Shown: in pieces, positions 48,453 to 58,136 of the stretch
Numbering within the stretch: the stretch's first letter is position 1
How the letters are laid out: each line of letters starts with the position of its first letter
NCBI RefSeq assembly: GCF_006334915.2
Contig: NZ_VDMA02000014.1
Location: forward strand, 124,001 to 188,000
Direction: 5' to 3'
Source: Microbispora catharanthi
Lineage (GTDB): Bacteria; Actinomycetota; Actinomycetes; Streptosporangiales; Streptosporangiaceae
Length of the DNA stretch: 64,000 nucleotides
The notes under the pieces: model-generated
What the model saw: the letters and a program-made list of their open reading frames with translations, nothing else
Told to the model about the DNA's origin: nothing
Databases searched by the model: none
Program-made: the position numbers and the translations under genes

Positions 48453-50927
48453 GTGGACAGCGCCGAGGAGGGCCCGATCGAGGAGGGCGCCGCGGAACCG
48501 CGGGCGTCACTCGGCGGCCCGAACGGGGGAGGAGGCGGCGGGGACGGCGGCGCGCCGAAGCCTCGCCGGCGAAGACGGCTGCCGCGTGTCCTCCTCGTGA
48601 GCCTGGCCACCGGGATCGTCGGGCTCGTCGTGTTCCTCGCCGTGGTGTGGGCGCTGACCCCCATCCCGGACAGCACCCAGGAGCTGGCGACGGCCCAGGG
48701 TTCGGTGATCTACTACCGGGACGGCAGGACGGTCCTCGCCACCGAGGGCGTCAACCGCAAGAACGTGCCGCTCACGCAGGTTCCCCAGGTCGTCAGAAGC
48801 GCCGTCATCGCGGCGGAGAACCGGACGTTCTATCAGGACCAGGGCGTCTCCCTGTCCGGTACGGCCCGCGCCGTGTGGTCGACGGTCACCGGCCGCCAGC
48901 TCCAGGGCGGCTCGACGATCACCCAGCAGATGGTCCGCAACTACTACAGCGGTCTCGGTCAGGAACGCTCCATCGGGCGCAAGCTCAAGGAGATCATGAT
49001 CGCGCTGAAGGTGGATCGTTCCAAGCAGAAAGACTGGGTGCTGGAGCGCTACCTCAACACCATCTACTTCGGCCGGGGGGCTTACGGCATCCAGGCCGCC
49101 GCGCGGGCCTACTTCGACAAGGACGTGCAGAACCTGACGGCGGCCGAAGGCGCCTACCTCGCCGCCGTGATCCAGCAGCCCACCCGTTTCGCCAACCCGA
49201 CCGGGGCCGCGCTCGACGCGGTCAAGGCCAGGTGGACGTCGGTGATCCAGGGCATGCGCGAGATCGGCGCGATCACCCGTGAAGAGGCCGACGCCCAGGT
49301 GTTCCCCACACTCGCCAGGCAGCGGGCGCCGTTGTCCCTCGGCGGCCAGAACGGCTACATGCTGGCGCAGGTGCGCGCGGAGCTGAACCGGCTCGGCTAC
49401 ACCGACGAGGACATCAACCACGGCGGCCTGAAGGTCACCACGACGTTCGACAAGAAGCTCATGGCGCAGGCCCAGCAGGCGGTCAAGTCGGTCCTGCCGG
49501 ACGACACCCCCAAAAAGGTCCGCACCGGCCTGGCGGCCGTCGATCCCGCGACCGGCGAGGTCGTCGCCTTCTACGGCGGTCGTTACGAGACAAACCAGTA
49601 CGACAACGCCTTCTCCGCCAAGGTCCAGGCCGGCTCGACCTTCAAGCCCTACACGCTGGCCGCCGCGCTCGAAGCCGGATACGGGCTCGACACGCTGGTC
49701 TACGGCAACTCCCCCATTCGCATCGGCTCCGCCGACATCCCGAACTCCGGGGGCAGGTCGTACGGGCAGGCGATCACACTGCTCCAGGCGACGCAGTTCT
49801 CGGTGAACACCGCCTTCGTGGACCTCGGGCAGCGGATCGGTCTCGACAAGGTCGTCGCCGCGGCGCGGGCCGCCGGGATCCCCGCAGGGCAGCTCGCCCC
49901 CCACCAGAGCGCCGCCACGTTGCCTCTCGGCGTGGCGTCGGTGAGCGCCGTGCAGCAGGCCTCCGGCTTCGCCACCTTCGCCGCCGGGGGCATCCACCAT
50001 GAGCCTCATGTGATCCGTACGGTCACCGACAGCACCGGACTCACCCGGAAGTTCGCCCCGTCCGGCACCCGGGCCTTCAGCGAGAACACCGCCGCCGACA
50101 CGACGTACGCGCTGGAGCAGGTGGTGCGCAGCGGCACCGGCACGGCCGCGCGGCTGTGGGACCGCCCGGTAGCGGGCAAGACCGGCACCACCGACGAGTC
50201 GGCGGCCGTCTGGTTCTCCGGCTACGTCCCCCAGCTGGCCGTCGCGGTCGACATGTTCCGCGACGACAACAAGCCGGTGACCGTCCCCGGCTACGGCGAG
50301 TTGTACGGCGGCACGTTGCCCGCCGAGATCTGGAAGACCTTCATGAGCACCGCCATGGAGGACAAGCCGGTCCGGGAGTTCCCCGACCCGGTCACGTGGA
50401 ACCCCTACTACTGGGACACCTACGGCATGGCCATGCCCCAGCAGAGCGGGGCTCCCACGGCATATCCGTCGGGGCCCGCCGGGTCGCCCATGCCGTACGG
50501 GCCGGGTGACGGGGTGACGGTGCCCGGCCCCGACGCGCCCGGCGTGCCCGGTCCGCCCACAGGGGCGGACGAGGAGCAGCAGGGCGCGACCGGCCAGGAC
50601 GGCGAGGCCGGCCCGAGAGGCGGCGCGAACGGCATCGGCGGTGCGACCGGCCCGACCGTCACCGGCCGCAGCCGCGATACGGGTGCCCCGGACGCCGCCA
50701 CCCGCGCCGCTCCCGAGACGGGGACAACCAGATCCGACGCGGGTGCCAGGCGGACCGGCCAGACCGACGTGGGCACCAGGCGGACCGGCCAGACCGGCCA
50801 GACCGGCCAGACCGGCCAGGATGGCGTGGATGGCCAGAGTGGCCAGACAGGCCACGGTGGTCAGAGCGGCCCGGTCGCGCAGATCCCCGGGCCGCAGCTT
50901 CCGGTCGCCCAGGTTCCCGCCCGTTGA
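48453..50927 (+). CDS. Class A penicillin-binding protein (bifunctional)
   Basis: 824 aa. One helix (VLLVSLATGIVGLVVFLAVV) after a Gly-rich N-terminus, then glycosyltransferase GT51 with catalytic Glu122 in AAENRTFYQD and GGSTITQQMVRNYY, and a transpeptidase with Ser395 in AGSTFKPYTLAA, SVN in TQFSVNTAF, and KTGTTDESA. It polymerises and cross-links peptidoglycan. The last ~120 residues are low-complexity and Gly/Gln/Thr-rich with GQTGQTGQTGQ, probably exposed. GTG 48453 has GGGGG upstream. It is the only cell-wall synthase in the window. Confidence 0.92.
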   Translation: MDSAEEGPIEEGAAEPRASLGGPNGGGGGGDGGAPKPRRRRRLPRVLLVSLATGIVGLVVFLAVVWALTPIPDSTQELATAQGSVIYYRDGRTVLATEGVNRKNVPLTQVPQVVRSAVIAAENRTFYQDQGVSLSGTARAVWSTVTGRQLQGGSTITQQMVRNYYSGLGQERSIGRKLKEIMIALKVDRSKQKDWVLERYLNTIYFGRGAYGIQAAARAYFDKDVQNLTAAEGAYLAAVIQQPTRFANPTGAALDAVKARWTSVIQGMREIGAITREEADAQVFPTLARQRAPLSLGGQNGYMLAQVRAELNRLGYTDEDINHGGLKVTTTFDKKLMAQAQQAVKSVLPDDTPKKVRTGLAAVDPATGEVVAFYGGRYETNQYDNAFSAKVQAGSTFKPYTLAAALEAGYGLDTLVYGNSPIRIGSADIPNSGGRSYGQAITLLQATQFSVNTAFVDLGQRIGLDKVVAAARAAGIPAGQLAPHQSAATLPLGVASVSAVQQASGFATFAAGGIHHEPHVIRTVTDSTGLTRKFAPSGTRAFSENTAADTTYALEQVVRSGTGTAARLWDRPVAGKTGTTDESAAVWFSGYVPQLAVAVDMFRDDNKPVTVPGYGELYGGTLPAEIWKTFMSTAMEDKPVREFPDPVTWNPYYWDTYGMAMPQQSGAPTAYPSGPAGSPMPYGPGDGVTVPGPDAPGVPGPPTGADEEQQGATGQDGEAGPRGGANGIGGATGPTVTGRSRDTGAPDAATRAAPETGTTRSDAGARRTGQTDVGTRRTGQTGQTGQTGQDGVDGQSGQTGHGGQSGPVAQIPGPQLPVAQVPAR

Positions 50928-50968
50928 CGGCTCCAGCCGGGCATTCCAGTGGCGGGCGACTGTGACAT

Positions 50969-52279
50969 TCAGGCGAGGACGGGGAAGTTGCCGCGGAAGA
51001 CGTCATGGGGGTCGTGGCGGCGCTTGACGTCACGGAGCCGGTCAAGCACGGCGGGGGTGAAGGCGTCGGCCACGCTCTCCTGCGGGTTGAGGAAGGTGAA
51101 GGGCTTGCGCCCGCTGACGGGGAGGGCTTCGACGAGCGCGCGCTGCTTGGCCGTGATCGCCTCGGCCGTCGCCGGGTCGGCCGGGACCCCGAACAGGTAG
51201 AGCGCGTACGGCTCGGCCAGCGGTCCGTGCGGGCTGTCGGACGGGCGGGCGAAGGCGCCGCCCAGATGACGGATCTGCACGCTCAGCAGCGGGGCGACGG
51301 GGTCGGCGAGCAGCGTCTTGGCCGTCGTGTCGTCCAGCCGGGTCAGCAGTTCTCCGCGAGAGGAGCCGGCGCCGGGGTCGGTGGGTTCGGCGGTGATGGA
51401 ACCGAGTTCGGAGACCGGCATGGTCCGCCGGCTGTCCGACAGCGGCCGGGGAAGGCGGTCCAGGGGCGCCAGCAGGTCGCGAGCCTCGGACGCCTCACCG
51501 AGGTATGCGGCGTCCACGGCCACCATGGGCGCGGAGCCGGGGAAATGCAGCAGGTCCAGCCAGACGGTCAGCTCGTCCGGCGCGGCGGCGGTGATCCGCC
51601 GGTAGGCGTCCATCACGTCCGGCCCGTGCTCGGCCGGCCACAGCACCCGCCCTCCATACAGTCGTGGCGCGGGGTGGAGGGACAGCTCCAGGGCGGTGAC
51701 GATCGCGAAGTCACCACCCCCGCCGCGCAGGGCCCAGAACAGGTCGGGGTCGGCGTCGGCCGTGACGCGCCGCTGTCGTCCCTCGGAGTCGACGATGTCG
51801 AAGGCCGTGACGCTGTCGGCGACCCAGCCGTACGTGCGGCCGAACCAGCTGAGCCCGCCGCCGAGGGCGACCCCGGTGACGCTGACGACCGGAGAGCTGC
51901 CCGGCAGGCCGGTCAGTCCGTACGGCGCGGCGGCTGCCTGCAGCCGGCCCGAGGACACGCCGGCCCCGACGCGGGCCCGCCGGGCGGCCGCATCGATCTC
52001 CACGGCGTCCAGTGGCCGGGTGCGCAGCAGGACGGCGCCGTCGGTGCGACCGGTGGCGCCGTGCCCGTTCGGCTGGACGGCGACGGTCAACCCGGCGGCG
52101 CGTGCGTGCCGGACCAGCGCGGCGGCGTCGTCGGCGTCGGCGGCCTCGACCACGGCCGCCACCGGTTGTTCGACGGCCAGGTTCCACGGACGGCGGGAGG
52201 CGTCGAAGCCGGGGTCGCCGGTCGACCAGACCCGGCCGCGGACGGCGGCGCGCAGGGTGCGCAGAGCGTTCACGATCAT
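50969..52279 (-). CDS. FAD-linked oxidoreductase (BBE/berberine-bridge type)
   Basis: 436 aa. The FAD-binding PCMH fold gives VAVQPNGHGATGRTDGAVLLRT and SVTGVALGGGLSWFGRTYGWVADSV; ALRGGGGDFAIVTALELSL follows and the C-terminal BBE tail includes RDVKRRHDPHDVFRGNFPV. It lacks the second covalent-flavin cysteine pattern of bicovalent enzymes as far as I can see. Such enzymes oxidise alcohols, sugars or amines, and often act in natural-product biosynthesis. ATG 52279 is preceded by GGAAAGAG. It follows the NTF2-like gene by 20 nt on the same strand. Confidence 0.85.
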   Translation of the reverse strand: MIVNALRTLRAAVRGRVWSTGDPGFDASRRPWNLAVEQPVAAVVEAADADDAAALVRHARAAGLTVAVQPNGHGATGRTDGAVLLRTRPLDAVEIDAAARRARVGAGVSSGRLQAAAAPYGLTGLPGSSPVVSVTGVALGGGLSWFGRTYGWVADSVTAFDIVDSEGRQRRVTADADPDLFWALRGGGGDFAIVTALELSLHPAPRLYGGRVLWPAEHGPDVMDAYRRITAAAPDELTVWLDLLHFPGSAPMVAVDAAYLGEASEARDLLAPLDRLPRPLSDSRRTMPVSELGSITAEPTDPGAGSSRGELLTRLDDTTAKTLLADPVAPLLSVQIRHLGGAFARPSDSPHGPLAEPYALYLFGVPADPATAEAITAKQRALVEALPVSGRKPFTFLNPQESVADAFTPAVLDRLRDVKRRHDPHDVFRGNFPVLA

Positions 52280-52299
52280 TCTCTTTCCGTGATGGCAGG

Positions 52300-52821
52300 T
52301 CAGACGGCTTCCGCGCGACCGAAGAAGGCCGTGGGGTCGCCGGTGTACCAGGCGTTGTGGATGCGGATGCGGCGGATGACCCAGCGCTCGCCGTCGCGGA
52401 CCAGCTCCACGTCGTACGGATTCTTGAGCAGGGCGAAGGTGGCGTGGTCGGCGGTGAGCAGGTGCTGGGCCTCCACCAGGGCGGTCAGGCGCGCGGTGTC
52501 GCCGTCGACCGAGATCCGGGGATTGGTGATCTGGTGGGTGGTGTCCACCCGGCCGGTGAACATGGCCAGGATCGTGCTGACGATCACCTCCCGCCCGGAC
52601 ATCAGGGGTGGCCGGCCGCCCCATCTGGCGGCCGCGGGGCGGAAGTCCAGCTCCGCCTCGGCGGCGAAGGCCGAGGCGAACAGTTCCTCGTCCTTCAGGT
52701 CCTGGCCCAGGCCGAACCGGTACAAGGCGTCCAGGATCTCGGCGTGGTCCCGCAGTTCCCGGACGACCGCGGTCATGTGGGCAGACTGAGTGGACAGCGC
52801 GGATTCACGGGTGACGAACAT
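52300..52821 (-). CDS. NTF2-like/SnoaL-type small protein
   Basis: 173 aa, a cone-fold (NTF2/SnoaL-like) domain: ELRDHAEILDALYRFGLGQDLKDEELFASAFAAEAELDF, with FTGRVDTTHQITNPRISVDGD and the C-terminal WVIRRIRIHNAWYTGDP (fragments). Members act as isomerases, cyclases or dehydratases on small substrates, or as binding proteins. ATG 52821 follows GGGAGT. It pairs with the FAD oxidoreductase and faces LysR, so the trio is probably a small LysR-controlled unit. Confidence 0.82.
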   Translation of the reverse strand: MFVTRESALSTQSAHMTAVVRELRDHAEILDALYRFGLGQDLKDEELFASAFAAEAELDFRPAAARWGGRPPLMSGREVIVSTILAMFTGRVDTTHQITNPRISVDGDTARLTALVEAQHLLTADHATFALLKNPYDVELVRDGERWVIRRIRIHNAWYTGDPTAFFGRAEAV

Positions 52822-52942
52822 CGGCTACTCCCGCCGCAGGTCAGAGGGGTTTCTGAACGGATCCACTCTCGACCGGCGCAGGAAGCCGATCAACGCGGTC
52901 CTGTGCAATGATCGTGTAGTCTGAGTTAACGATGGGGGGATC

Positions 52943-53839
52943 ATGCTGGAGCGGCACGAGCTGGAGGCGTTCCTCACCCTCGCCGAGGAGTTGCACTTCG
53001 GCCGCACCGCCGAACGCCTGCGCGTGTCCACCTCCAGGATCAGCCAGACGATCGCCAAGCTCGAACGCCGTGTCGGCGTCCCGCTGTTCGACCGCACCAG
53101 CCGCCGCGTGGAGCTGACCCCGCTGGGACGCAGGCTGCACGAGGAGGTGCGGCCCGCCTGGCAGCAGATCACCTCCGCGTTCGAGCAGGCCGTCGCCGCA
53201 GCCCGTGGCCTCACCGGCACGCTGCGGGTCGCCTTCGTCGGCGCCGCGGGCGGGCAACTGCTCGTCGGGGCGGCCGAACTCCTGCGGCGGCGCGAGCCCG
53301 GTTGCGACGTTCAGCTCCGGGAAGCGCAGATGGTCGATCTCATGCCCTGGCTGCGCGACGGCGAGGTCGACGTCGCGTTGGGCACCTTCCCCGTCGAGGA
53401 GCCCGGCATCGCCACCGGGCCGGTCCTGGTGTCAGAGGCGCGCATGCTCGCGGTGCCGTCCGGGCACCCGTTCGCCCGCCGGGAGTCGGTCTCCCTGGAG
53501 GACCTGGCCAGGGTTCCCCTGCTCCAGCTCCCCGGCACGCTTCCCGACTCCCTGCGCGAAGACCGCACCCCGCGCACCACGCCCTCCGGACGGATGATCG
53601 AACCGGGCCCCTCGGCCGCCACGTTCAACGAGATGCTCACCCTCATCGGCGCCGGCCACGGTGTCCTTCCGGTCGGCGCGCAGGCCAGGCGCTACTACGT
53701 CCGGCCCGACGTCGCCTACATCCCGTTCAGCGACGCCCCACCGCTGCGATGGGGTCTGCTGTGGAGAACCGACAACTCCACGGCACGCGTCCGCGCCTTC
53801 GTCCAGGCGGCCGGCGATCTGGTCGGCGGCCACGCCTGA
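52943..53839 (+). CDS. LysR-family transcriptional regulator
   Basis: 298 aa. The N-terminal HTH shows AFLTLAEELHFGRTAERLRVSTSRISQTIAKLERRVGVPLFDRTSRRV, of which the key part is FGRTAERLRVSTSRISQTI. The C-terminal effector domain covers residues ~90-295. ATG 52943 has GGGGGG upstream. It is divergent from the NTF2-like/FAD oxidoreductase pair and likely activates it by a small ligand. Confidence 0.92.
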   Translation: MLERHELEAFLTLAEELHFGRTAERLRVSTSRISQTIAKLERRVGVPLFDRTSRRVELTPLGRRLHEEVRPAWQQITSAFEQAVAAARGLTGTLRVAFVGAAGGQLLVGAAELLRRREPGCDVQLREAQMVDLMPWLRDGEVDVALGTFPVEEPGIATGPVLVSEARMLAVPSGHPFARRESVSLEDLARVPLLQLPGTLPDSLREDRTPRTTPSGRMIEPGPSAATFNEMLTLIGAGHGVLPVGAQARRYYVRPDVAYIPFSDAPPLRWGLLWRTDNSTARVRAFVQAAGDLVGGHA

Positions 53840-53874
53840 GGACCTGCCGCCCTGCCGCTTCCGCGGTGTCGCCT

Positions 53875-55902
53875 CTATTGGGCCAGCTCGGCGCGCAGCT
53901 CGGCGGGCGTGGTGACCGGCGCCCGGCAGGTGAACCGCCGGCACACGTAGGCCGCGGGAGAGCCGTCGACCATGCCTCGCCCCTCGAGCAGCGGCACGTC
54001 CACAGGCACGCCGCCGGCGTGTCCGGTGCCGGCTTCTCCTGCGCTGACTTGTCCCGTGCCCAGCGCGACGACCAGCCCCGGCGTGCCGGACATGAGGGCC
54101 GCCCTGTGCAGCGCGCGGGTGCGGGCGTCGTCGGCCGGGCCGACGATCGCCACCTCGGCGGGGCCGCGCAGCGCCGCCTCCGCCACCGCGAGACCCCACC
54201 CGGCGAACCGGGCGTACCGCTCCGCCAGGGCGGAGACCGTGCCCAGCGCCGCCTCGGCCGCCTCCCGGTGCCGGGCCGAACCGGTGAGCGCGGCGTACGA
54301 CAGCAGCGCCCCCGCCGCCGCGAACTGGCCCGAGGGCGTCGCGTTGTCGGTGGGGTCCTGGGGCCGCTGGAACAGCCGCTCGCCGTCGTCGGGGGCGTCG
54401 TAGAACCCCCCCGACTCGTCGGGGAACCGCGTCAGCACGGTCTCCAGCAGGTCTCCGGCGCGGTGGAACCACCGGCTCTCGCCGGTGACGCCATAGAGGG
54501 CGAGGAAGCCCTCGGCCGTGTTGGCGTAGTCCTCCAGCATGCCGGCGTTGGCCCCCGCCCGGCCGTCGCGGGAGGTCCGCAGCAGCCGGGCCGGGCCGCG
54601 GCTCACCGTGTGCAGGTCGTCGAGCAGCACGGCCGCCTCGCGTGCGGCCTGGAGCAGGTCCGGCCGGTCGAAGAGCGCGCCCGCCTCGGCCAGGGCGGCG
54701 ATCGCGAGCCCGTTCCAGGAGGCCACGACCTTGTCGTCCCGGCCGGGCCGTGGCCGCTGATCCCGCACGGCGCGCAGGGCCGTACGGACCCGGTCGAACC
54801 GGGCCGGGTCGTCGGGGTCGGCGAGGAGCTGGAGCACCGACGTGCCGTGCTCGAACGTGCCGGTCACCTCGAACACCGATGCGGCCCAGGCGGCATCGTC
54901 CTCCCCGAGGACCTCACGGAGCTGATCGGGGGTCCAGACGTAGAAGACCCCCTCGCCGTGGGCGCCGTCCGGTCCCTCGCTGTCGGCGTCGAGGGCCGAG
55001 GCGAACGCGCCCTCGGGCGTGCGCATCTCCCGCAGCAGCCATTCGGCGGTCTCCAGGACCACCCGCTTGGCCAGGACCGAACCGGTCGCGCGCCACCAGT
55101 GGGCGTAGACCCGCAGCAGCAGGGTGTTGTCGTAGAGCATCTTCTCGAAGTGCGGCACCACCCAGCCGACGTCGACCGAGTAGCGGGCGAAGCCCCCGCC
55201 GAGCTGGTCGTACATGCCGCCCCTGGCCATCGCCTCCATGGTCGTCTCCGCCATGGCCGCGGCCTCCCGGGTGCCGTGCCGCAGCAGGAACTCCAGGACC
55301 ATGGACGGCGGGAACTTGGGCGCCCCGCCGAATCCGCCCCGCCGCTCGTCGAAGCTCTCCGCGAGGTTCCGTACGGCGAGGTCGAGGGTCTCGGCGGTGG
55401 GCAGCGGGCCCGAGGGCGCCCCGGTGCGTTCGGCGAGCGCCTCCACCACCTTCTCTCCCTGGGCCAGGACGCCCTCCCGGTCCTGCCCCCACGCCTGTGA
55501 GACGGCGTGCAGCAGCCGCTGGAAGTGCGGCCGGGGGAAGTAGGTGCCGGCGTAGAACGGGTGCCCGTCGGGGGTGGCGAAGACCGTCATCGGCCAGCCG
55601 CCCTGCCCGGTCATCGCCTGAACCGCGCCCATGTAGACGGCGTCCACGTCGGGCCGCTCCTCGCGGTCCACCTTGACGTTGACGAACAACTCGTTCATCA
55701 GCCGCGCGGTGGCCTCGTCCTCGAACGATTCGTGCGCCATCACGTGGCACCAGTGGCACGCCGAATAGCCCACGCTGATCAGCAGGGGGACGTCGCGGCC
55801 GCGCGCCTCCGCGAACGCCTCCTCGCCCCAGGGGAACCAGTCCACCGGGTTGTCCGCGTGTTGCAGGAGGTAGGGAGAGGTCTCGCCACCCAGCCGGTTC
55901 AT
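53875..55902 (-). CDS. DUF255 / YyaL-type thioredoxin-fold protein
   Basis: 675 aa. The N-terminal thioredoxin-like domain carries the CHWCH motif (Cys49-His-Trp-Cys52) in [20 protein letters not shown], with [23 protein letters not shown]. The rest is an (alpha/alpha)6-type toroid resembling N-acylglucosamine epimerase. The family (spermatogenesis-associated protein 20-like) has no agreed function. It is full-length and in the cytosol, with no signal peptide. It converges on LysR with a 35-nt gap and needs no frameshift. Confidence 0.9.
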   Translation of the reverse strand: MNRLGGETSPYLLQHADNPVDWFPWGEEAFAEARGRDVPLLISVGYSACHWCHVMAHESFEDEATARLMNELFVNVKVDREERPDVDAVYMGAVQAMTGQGGWPMTVFATPDGHPFYAGTYFPRPHFQRLLHAVSQAWGQDREGVLAQGEKVVEALAERTGAPSGPLPTAETLDLAVRNLAESFDERRGGFGGAPKFPPSMVLEFLLRHGTREAAAMAETTMEAMARGGMYDQLGGGFARYSVDVGWVVPHFEKMLYDNTLLLRVYAHWWRATGSVLAKRVVLETAEWLLREMRTPEGAFASALDADSEGPDGAHGEGVFYVWTPDQLREVLGEDDAAWAASVFEVTGTFEHGTSVLQLLADPDDPARFDRVRTALRAVRDQRPRPGRDDKVVASWNGLAIAALAEAGALFDRPDLLQAAREAAVLLDDLHTVSRGPARLLRTSRDGRAGANAGMLEDYANTAEGFLALYGVTGESRWFHRAGDLLETVLTRFPDESGGFYDAPDDGERLFQRPQDPTDNATPSGQFAAAGALLSYAALTGSARHREAAEAALGTVSALAERYARFAGWGLAVAEAALRGPAEVAIVGPADDARTRALHRAALMSGTPGLVVALGTGQVSAGEAGTGHAGGVPVDVPLLEGRGMVDGSPAAYVCRRFTCRAPVTTPAELRAELAQ

Positions 55903-55966
55903 AGGGTCAGCCTCTCACACCGTCGGAAAAGGACGATCGAGTGAGGACGACGTGGCGGTCCACCCG

Positions 55967-56995
55967 CTACGGACGCAGTTCCAGGGAGACGTACGGGGAC
56001 AGCGCGCGGAGGAAGTCGAGGGCGTCGAAGATCTCGCCGGCGGAGGCGACCCCGACGGTCCTGGTCCGTCCGGTGAGTACGCGGTCGACCGCTTCCACCG
56101 CGAGCGGCGCGGTGACGGCGTAGATGTCCCGGCCTCTCGCCACGGCGCGCCGTTCGCTGCCGCCGGAGCGCACGACGACGTCGACGAGGAAGGTCTGGGC
56201 GGACCGCCCACGCTCGTCGACCGGGGCCGGCGCCGGCGTGTCCGGGTCCGACAGGTCCCTGGCGGCCTCGACCGTCATGTAGGTGCGCACATCGGGGATG
56301 GGCAGGTGGCTGGGAATGGTGACGACGTCGGCCATCGTGAACTCCCCGATGACGGCCCGAGGCCCCATCGGGTCGGGGAAGGGCCACTCCAGGGTCGGCG
56401 CCTTGTCGTCGCGATACTCCAGCCGGCCGTTCGCGTAACGGACGCGCCGGCCGCCCCGCCGCTGCCCGGAGACCACGCCCGCGGCACGTGTCCCGGCGGT
56501 CGGGTGCCAGCTGCTCAGCCCGTACGCGACGTGCGCCTCGTCGGCCGCCGTCCAGTCGCCCATCGCGGCGGTGGCCAGCAGGTCGCCGAAACCGCCGTAG
56601 AAGGCCATAGCGGGGACGATCACGGCTCCCGCGGCGCGGGCGCGGTCCGCGAAGTTCGCGAACGTGTCGACGTTGGCCTCGATCTCCGCCGCCACATCCA
56701 CGTAAGGGATCCCGGCGCGCAGTGCCGCCTCGATCACGGGAGCGGCCGTCGCGGCGAAGGGCCCGGCACAGTTGATCACGGCCGCCGCACCCGCCAGTGC
56801 GCGGTCGAGCGAGGCCGGGTCGTCGACCGACGCCGTGCGGGCCTCCAGCCCGGACTCGGACGCCAGCAACTTCAGCTTGCCGGCGTCGCGCCCGGACAGA
56901 ACCGGAACGAACCCGCGATCCCGCAGCTGTGCCACCACAAAGCGCCCGGTGTGCCCGTACGCGCCGAACACCGCCACCGTGAGACCCGATCCCAT
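55967..56995 (-). CDS. Saccharopine-dehydrogenase-like / trans-acting enoyl reductase protein
   Basis: 342 aa. Rossmann NAD(P) motif VAVFGAYGHTGRFVVAQLRDRG at the N-terminus, then VINCAGPFAATAAPVIEAALRAG and VPAMAFYGGFGDLLATAA. It matches the saccharopine dehydrogenase NADP-binding family, to which mycobacterial trans-acting enoyl reductases belong; the precise reaction is not determined. ATG 56995 has GGAGGAG upstream. It is divergent from a GlxA-type regulator across 109 nt and is its likely target. Confidence 0.8.
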   Translation of the reverse strand: MGSGLTVAVFGAYGHTGRFVVAQLRDRGFVPVLSGRDAGKLKLLASESGLEARTASVDDPASLDRALAGAAAVINCAGPFAATAAPVIEAALRAGIPYVDVAAEIEANVDTFANFADRARAAGAVIVPAMAFYGGFGDLLATAAMGDWTAADEAHVAYGLSSWHPTAGTRAAGVVSGQRRGGRRVRYANGRLEYRDDKAPTLEWPFPDPMGPRAVIGEFTMADVVTIPSHLPIPDVRTYMTVEAARDLSDPDTPAPAPVDERGRSAQTFLVDVVVRSGGSERRAVARGRDIYAVTAPLAVEAVDRVLTGRTRTVGVASAGEIFDALDFLRALSPYVSLELRP

Positions 56996-57104
56996 CGGTT
57001 CTCCTCCTTTTCAACCGATTCGCTGCGATCTGTCGTGGACATCCTGACGAGGACGGGCGTCTTCCACGAGTGTCCGGAACGCCATTACCCATACAATTCC
57101 GGAC

Positions 57105-58124
57105 ATGAGCACTGTCGCGCTGGCCGTCACCGACGGGATGCTGCATTTCGAGCTGTCGTTGGCGTACGAGGTCTTCGGGACCGACCTGACCCACGTTGCC
57201 GATCCCTGGTACAGCCTCGTCGTCTGCGGGCCGGGCGCCGTGCGGGCCGGCCGGTTCCGGCTGGAGCCCGACCACGGTCTCGACCGGCTCCGGCACGCCG
57301 ACACCGTGATCGTCCCGGGTTGGGCCGACGTCGACGTCGACCCGCCCGCCGACCTGGTCGACGCGGTGCGCGCGGCCCACGAGGCGGGCGCACGGGTGGC
57401 CTCCCTCTGCACGGGCGCTTTCGTGCTGGCCGCCGCCGGCCTGCTGGACGGGAAGCGCGCGACCACGCACTGGGCGCACACCCAGGACATGGCCGCCCGC
57501 TACCCCCAGGTGCACGTGGACCCGGACGTCCTGTACGTGGACAACGGCAGCGTGCTCACCTCCGCCGGCAAGGCCGCGGCCATGGACCTGTGCCTGCACC
57601 TCGTCCGCCTCGACCACGGCTCCTCGGTCGCCAACACGGTGGCCCGCCGCCTGGTCGTGCCGCCGCACCGGGACGGCGGCCAGGCCCAGTTCGTCACCAC
57701 CCCGGTGCCCGCGCCCGACAACCATCCGCTCGCCGAGCTGTTCCCCTGGGTGATCGAACGGCTGGACCGTCCACTGACCGTGGAGGACCTGGCCCGACAG
57801 GCGCGGATGAGCTCGCGCAATCTGAGCCGCCACTTCAGGTCGGTCACCGGCACCACCCCGCTGCAATGGCTGCTGACTCAGCGGATCCGCCACGCCCAGG
57901 AGTTGCTGGAGACCACCGACGACGGCATCGACGCCATCGCGGAGGCCACCGGCATGGGCACCGCCACGACACTGCGCCGGCACTTCAACCGCACGGTCGG
58001 CGTGTCTCCGGACACCTACCGCCGCACCTTTCGCTCGCGGACGCGCCCCGGCCCGGGCGAGCCGCCACGTCCGGGGGAACTCGTGGGGGACCGCGGGGAT
58101 GTGTTCCGGCCCGTCCCGGCGTAG
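57105..58124 (+). CDS. GlxA-family AraC-type regulator (DJ-1/PfpI domain plus HTH)
   Basis: 339 aa. Residues ~1-190 are a DJ-1/PfpI-like domain with the nucleophile-elbow region in ARVASLCTGAFVLAAAGLL (Cys in SLCTGAF). Residues ~215-315 are two AraC HTH units: TVEDLARQARMSSRNLSRHF and IDAIAEATGMGTATTLRRHFN. ATG 57105 begins MSTVALAV. It faces the enoyl-reductase-like gene and probably regulates it, and its own transcription. Confidence 0.9.
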   Translation: MSTVALAVTDGMLHFELSLAYEVFGTDLTHVADPWYSLVVCGPGAVRAGRFRLEPDHGLDRLRHADTVIVPGWADVDVDPPADLVDAVRAAHEAGARVASLCTGAFVLAAAGLLDGKRATTHWAHTQDMAARYPQVHVDPDVLYVDNGSVLTSAGKAAAMDLCLHLVRLDHGSSVANTVARRLVVPPHRDGGQAQFVTTPVPAPDNHPLAELFPWVIERLDRPLTVEDLARQARMSSRNLSRHFRSVTGTTPLQWLLTQRIRHAQELLETTDDGIDAIAEATGMGTATTLRRHFNRTVGVSPDTYRRTFRSRTRPGPGEPPRPGELVGDRGDVFRPVPA

Positions 58125-58136
58125 GCTCACAGGACG
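58122..58136 (+). promoter_or_regulatory. Leaderless-type -10 element of the unknown 387-aa gene
   Basis: TAGGCT (58122-58127) is followed 8 nt later by the start GTG, with no ribosome site. The spacing fits a leaderless transcript. Confidence 0.45.
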
